From JBELMB01 sp042088665 (GTDB taxonomy: Bacteria > Pseudomonadota > Alphaproteobacteria > Rhodobacterales > Rhodobacteraceae): DNA of 15,463 nt. Made by a program: the position numbers and the translations under genes. This document shows, one piece after another, positions 12,844 to 15,463 of this stretch; the stretch's first letter is position 1, and every line of letters starts with the position of its first letter. Location of the stretch: positions 1 to 15,463 of the forward strand of contig JBELMB010000123.1 of NCBI GenBank assembly GCA_042088665.1, given 5' to 3'. Under the pieces are notes generated by a model. The model did no database searches. It was not told the origin of the DNA and saw nothing but the letters and a program-made list of their open reading frames with translations.

Positions 12844-14208
12844 ATGGCCGGAGCGGACGGAAATTCCATTTGGGCCAAGGACCGCGCGCATGTGCTGCAT
12901 CCCTACACGGATTTCAGCACCTTTCAGCACGAAGGCAGTCAGGTCATCACCGGCGCCGAGGGTATGCATGTCACCGACAGCGACGGCCGGCGTCTGCTGG
13001 ACGGGATTGCCGGGCTCTGGTGTGTGAACATCGGCCACGGTCGACGTGAAATGGCAGAGGCCATCGCCGATCAGGTGATGCAGATGCAGTACTACAACCC
13101 TTTCGGTCATTCGACCAACGCCCCGGCGGCGGAATTGGGGGCCTGGCTCGCGGCCCATGCGCCCGGCGACCTGAACCACGTCTACTACACCTGCGGCGGC
13201 TCCACCGCCAATGATGCGGCGATCCGGCTGGTGCACTACTATTTCACCATGCGCGGAGAGCACCGCAAGAAAAAGATCATCTCGCGCAACGATGCCTATC
13301 ACGGCGCCACCTATGTCGCGGCCGAACTGACCGGGATCCACGCCACCAAGATCGCCTTTGACAAGGTGGGGGAGAATTTCATCCACCATGTCTCTGCCGC
13401 GAACATGTTCGCGAAACCGGACCACATGTCAGAGCAGGCCTATTGCGATCACCTCGTGACCGAGTTCGAGGACCGGATCCAGCAGCTGGGTCCCGAAAAC
13501 GTCGCCGCCTTCATCGCGGAGCCGATCATGGGGGCGGGCGGCGTGCTGGTCGCGCCCAAAGGCTATCACCGTCGCATGTGGGAGGTCTGCAAACGCTACG
13601 GCATGCTCTACATCGCGGACGAAGTGGTCACGGCCTTTGGTCGGCTGGGTCACTGGTTTGCCTCCGAGGATGTCTTTGACCACAGGCCCGATATCCTTGT
13701 CTGCGCCAAGGGGATCACCTCGGGGTACATCCCGCTGGGGGCGACCTTGATTTCGGACGAGATCTACGAGGTGATCTCGCGCCCGCAATGCGACGGCGGG
13801 GTGTTTTCCATGGGGCTGACCTATTTCGGCCACCCGGTGGCCTGTCGCGCGGCGCTCACCAATATCGAGATCATCGCGCGGGATGGCCTTCTGGCGCATG
13901 CCAAGGACATCGGCGCGCTGTTCCAGACCCGGGCGCAAGAGCTGGCCGGGCATCGCCATGTTGCCGATGTGCGGGGGATGGGGCTGATGCTGGCGGTGGA
14001 CCTGATGGTCGACCCCGAAGGCCGCGTGCCGTTTGCGCCGCAGGACCGCGCCGGTGAGCGGGTGTTCAAGGCCTGCGTGGAGGCCGGTGCCATCGTGCGC
14101 CCGGTTGGTGACCGGATCGTCCTCTCGCCGCCGCTGATCATGGACGCGGATCACGTCGAGACGCTGTTTGATGCCTTGGCGCAGGGGTTGGACGCACTGA
14201 ACACCTGA
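12844..14208 (+). CDS. Class-III omega-aminotransferase (putrescine/diamine:pyruvate type)
   Basis: A 454-residue PLP enzyme that moves a terminal amino group, usually to pyruvate. Visible features are GSTAND for cofactor phosphate (119-124), Tyr152-His153 in AYHGATY, EPIMGAGGV (226-234), IADEVVTAFGR with Asp259, and Schiff-base Lys289 in CAKGITSGY. The tail motif RPVGDRIVLSPPLI is typical. Length matches SpuC-type putrescine:pyruvate aminotransferases; taurine:pyruvate and beta-alanine:pyruvate enzymes are close relatives, so substrate cannot be fixed from sequence. Start: ATG at 12844 follows AGGGAAGG (12828-12835) at eight bases and is preferred over GTG at 12814. It lies 56 bases after the LuxR gene. 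Cluster context (polyamine transporter, acetylpolyamine deacetylase) favours a di- or polyamine substrate; class-III enzymes are also reported for histamine in pseudomonads. Confidence 0.92.
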   Translation: MAGADGNSIWAKDRAHVLHPYTDFSTFQHEGSQVITGAEGMHVTDSDGRRLLDGIAGLWCVNIGHGRREMAEAIADQVMQMQYYNPFGHSTNAPAAELGAWLAAHAPGDLNHVYYTCGGSTANDAAIRLVHYYFTMRGEHRKKKIISRNDAYHGATYVAAELTGIHATKIAFDKVGENFIHHVSAANMFAKPDHMSEQAYCDHLVTEFEDRIQQLGPENVAAFIAEPIMGAGGVLVAPKGYHRRMWEVCKRYGMLYIADEVVTAFGRLGHWFASEDVFDHRPDILVCAKGITSGYIPLGATLISDEIYEVISRPQCDGGVFSMGLTYFGHPVACRAALTNIEIIARDGLLAHAKDIGALFQTRAQELAGHRHVADVRGMGLMLAVDLMVDPEGRVPFAPQDRAGERVFKACVEAGAIVRPVGDRIVLSPPLIMDADHVETLFDALAQGLDALNT

Positions 14209-14496
14209 ACCCGTCTTGCGAAGCGTTCCGGCGTCTGGGGCCTCTCTGGTCGGGCCGGGCAGACCGCTGGCCAGGATGCGGCTTGGGCCGGACGCTGCCT
14301 TGGCAAATCCGCAAAAGCACGGAGACAACCCGTTGCAGGGTCCACGATCGCCCCCGATGCGCCAAAGCCGCTTGCACCAGAGCCGCGCCAGCAATAGAAG
14401 GTGCCAAATTCGTCTGCGCCCCCTCTGTGGGGTGCAGTGGCATGGATGAACACGCTCAGATAGCGACTCGGTAGGGTCGATAAAAAGGAAGAGAGA
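14209..14496. other. Intergenic region between the aminotransferase and trigger factor genes
   Basis: A 288-base stretch with no gene recognised. It holds a hairpin at 14414-14437 (listed separately) and a weak promoter-like pair, TTGCAC (14370-14375) and TAGAAG (14393-14398), 17 bases apart, which may serve trigger factor. I looked for a tRNA and saw no acceptor/T-loop pattern. A clear T-run terminator for the aminotransferase gene was not found. Confidence 0.4.
14414..14437 (+). promoter_or_regulatory. Hairpin in the leader of trigger factor
   Basis: CTGCGCCCC (14414-14422) pairs with GGGGTGCAG (14429-14437) across the six-base loop CTCTGT, giving nine pairs including one G-U. No T-run follows (the next bases are TGGCATGG), so it is not a standard terminator. 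It is 59 bases upstream of the tig start and may be a 5' leader structure or the 3' end of the preceding transcript. Confidence 0.4.
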
Positions 14497-15463
14497 ATGC
14501 AGGTCACCGAGACGCTGAACGAAGGCCTCAAGCGCAGCTACGCCATCACCGTGACGGCGGCCGAGCTCGATGCGAAGGTCACAGCCAAACTCAAGGAAGC
14601 CCAGCCCGACGTCGAGATGAAGGGGTTTCGCAAGGGCAAGGTGCCGATGGCCCTCCTGAAAAAGCAGTTTGGCCCACGCGTCATGGGTGAAACCATGCAG
14701 GAAGTCATCGATGGCGCGATGAACGAACACTTTGAGAAAAGCGGCGACCGCCCGGCGCTTCAGCCAGAAGTGAAGATGGTCAACGAGGATTGGAAAGAAG
14801 GCGACGACATGCAGGTGGAGATGTCCTACGAGGCGCTCCCCGATGTGCCCGAGGTCGATCTTTCCGCGATCGCGCTGGAAAAGCTGGTGGTCAAGGCCGC
14901 TGAAACCGATGTCGAAGAGGCGCTGAACTCGCTGGCCGCAACGGCGCAGGATTTCGACGACAAGGATGGCGCCGCCGAAGATGGCGACCAGATCGTGATC
15001 GATTTCCTCGGAAAAGTGGATGGCGAGCCCTTCGAGGGCGGCGCGGCCGAGGATTACCCGCTGACGCTGGGCTCCGGTTCCTTCATCCCGGGGTTCGAAG
15101 AACAGCTGATCGGCGCGTCCACCGGTGACGAGAAAGCCGTCGAAGTGACCTTCCCGGAGGAGTACGGCTCGGAGGCGCTGGCGGGCAAGGCGGCTGTGTT
15201 CGATGTGACCGTGAAGGGCGTCAAGGCGCCCAAACCCGCCGAGATCAACGACGAGATGGCGCAGAAGTTCGGCGCAGAGGATCTCGCCGGTCTGACCGAG
15301 CAGATCACCGCCCGTCTTGAGGCTGAATATGCCGGTGCCGCGCGCCAGGTGATGAAGCGCGGGCTGCTGGACCAACTCGACGAGTTGGTGAAATTCGATC
15401 TGCCGCCGTCTCTGGTGGAGGCCGAGTCCAAGCAGATCGCGCATCAACTGTGGCACGAGGAAA
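14497..15463 (+). CDS. tig: Trigger factor, ribosome-associated chaperone (3' end cut by window edge)
   Basis: The first 322 residues of trigger factor, which binds the ribosome near the exit tunnel and assists folding of new proteins. The N-terminal ribosome-binding domain (about 1-115) has the signature GFRKGKVP near residues 48-55, with the ribosome-contacting loop. The FKBP-type peptidyl-prolyl isomerase domain follows (about 150-245): GDQIVIDFLGKVDGEPFEGG, then LGSGSFIPGFEEQL, then FDVTVKGVK. The C-terminal chaperone domain begins after EINDEMAQKFG and is cut at residue 322 of an expected 430-450. The start ATG follows AAGGAAGAG. It is a housekeeping gene unrelated to the amine cluster and marks its right border. 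Confidence 0.97.
   Translation, partial: MQVTETLNEGLKRSYAITVTAAELDAKVTAKLKEAQPDVEMKGFRKGKVPMALLKKQFGPRVMGETMQEVIDGAMNEHFEKSGDRPALQPEVKMVNEDWKEGDDMQVEMSYEALPDVPEVDLSAIALEKLVVKAAETDVEEALNSLAATAQDFDDKDGAAEDGDQIVIDFLGKVDGEPFEGGAAEDYPLTLGSGSFIPGFEEQLIGASTGDEKAVEVTFPEEYGSEALAGKAAVFDVTVKGVKAPKPAEINDEMAQKFGAEDLAGLTEQITARLEAEYAGAARQVMKRGLLDQLDELVKFDLPPSLVEAESKQIAHQLWHEE

Noticed and set aside
14209..14496. tRNA gene upstream of trigger factor
   Set aside because: No cloverleaf with T-loop (GTTCRANNC) and matching acceptor arms could be found.
13429..15456. Very long minus-strand open frame (675 codons) opposite the aminotransferase and tig genes
   Set aside because: It is an antisense shadow of two unmistakable plus-strand genes and crosses their intergenic region.

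Overview
The window is a high-GC alphaproteobacterial segment. Protein sequences, codon usage and gene content suggest the Rhodobacteraceae (Roseobacter group); this is an inference from resemblance, not a search result. It is almost fully coding and reads as a biogenic-amine uptake and breakdown locus, with the start of a housekeeping gene (trigger factor) at the right edge.

Left arm, minus strand (6062 down to 166): a five-gene set read right to left. It encodes a two-Rossmann flavin monooxygenase-like protein, a RidA-like protein without the usual catalytic arginine, a DUF1028 protein, a large FMN/4Fe-4S/FAD amine dehydrogenase, and an M20 deacylase of the ArgE/DapE type. The dehydrogenase is the key to the arm. 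It has the trimethylamine dehydrogenase (TMADH) architecture, including the FMN-linking Cys30 and the 4Fe-4S cysteines. Its substrate pocket, however, reads Gln60/Trp263/Asp354, the combination I recall for histamine dehydrogenase, rather than the Tyr/Trp/Trp bowl of TMADH. An amine dehydrogenase product would be an imine or aldehyde, which fits the Rid-like neighbour.

Centre (6063-6513): a 451-base divergent control region. It has five 13-base tandem repeats, a 10-base palindrome, a consensus-like TTGACA, and a C5/G5 palindrome just upstream of the transporter operon.

Right arm, plus strand (6514 to 14208): potA-potB-potC-potD-like polyamine-type ABC importer genes, a probable terminator, an acetylpolyamine amidohydrolase whose active-site residues match the Mycoplana enzyme position for position, a LuxR-type regulator translationally coupled to it, and a class-III omega-aminotransferase. 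The working model is import of a di- or polyamine or histamine-like amine, deacetylation if needed, then removal of the amine by transamination (right arm) or dehydrogenation (left arm).

The most interesting regulatory signal is a shared promoter layout. A CCCCC-A(T/A)C-GGGGG palindrome lies about 56-61 bases before the start codons of both potA and the aminotransferase. In both cases a TAG(G/C)CT hexamer begins exactly 25 bases after the base following the G run. This is a good candidate operator for the LuxR regulator encoded in the cluster.

From 14497 to the right edge lies trigger factor (tig), cut off by the window end. No tRNA, rRNA, insertion sequence or CRISPR array was seen.
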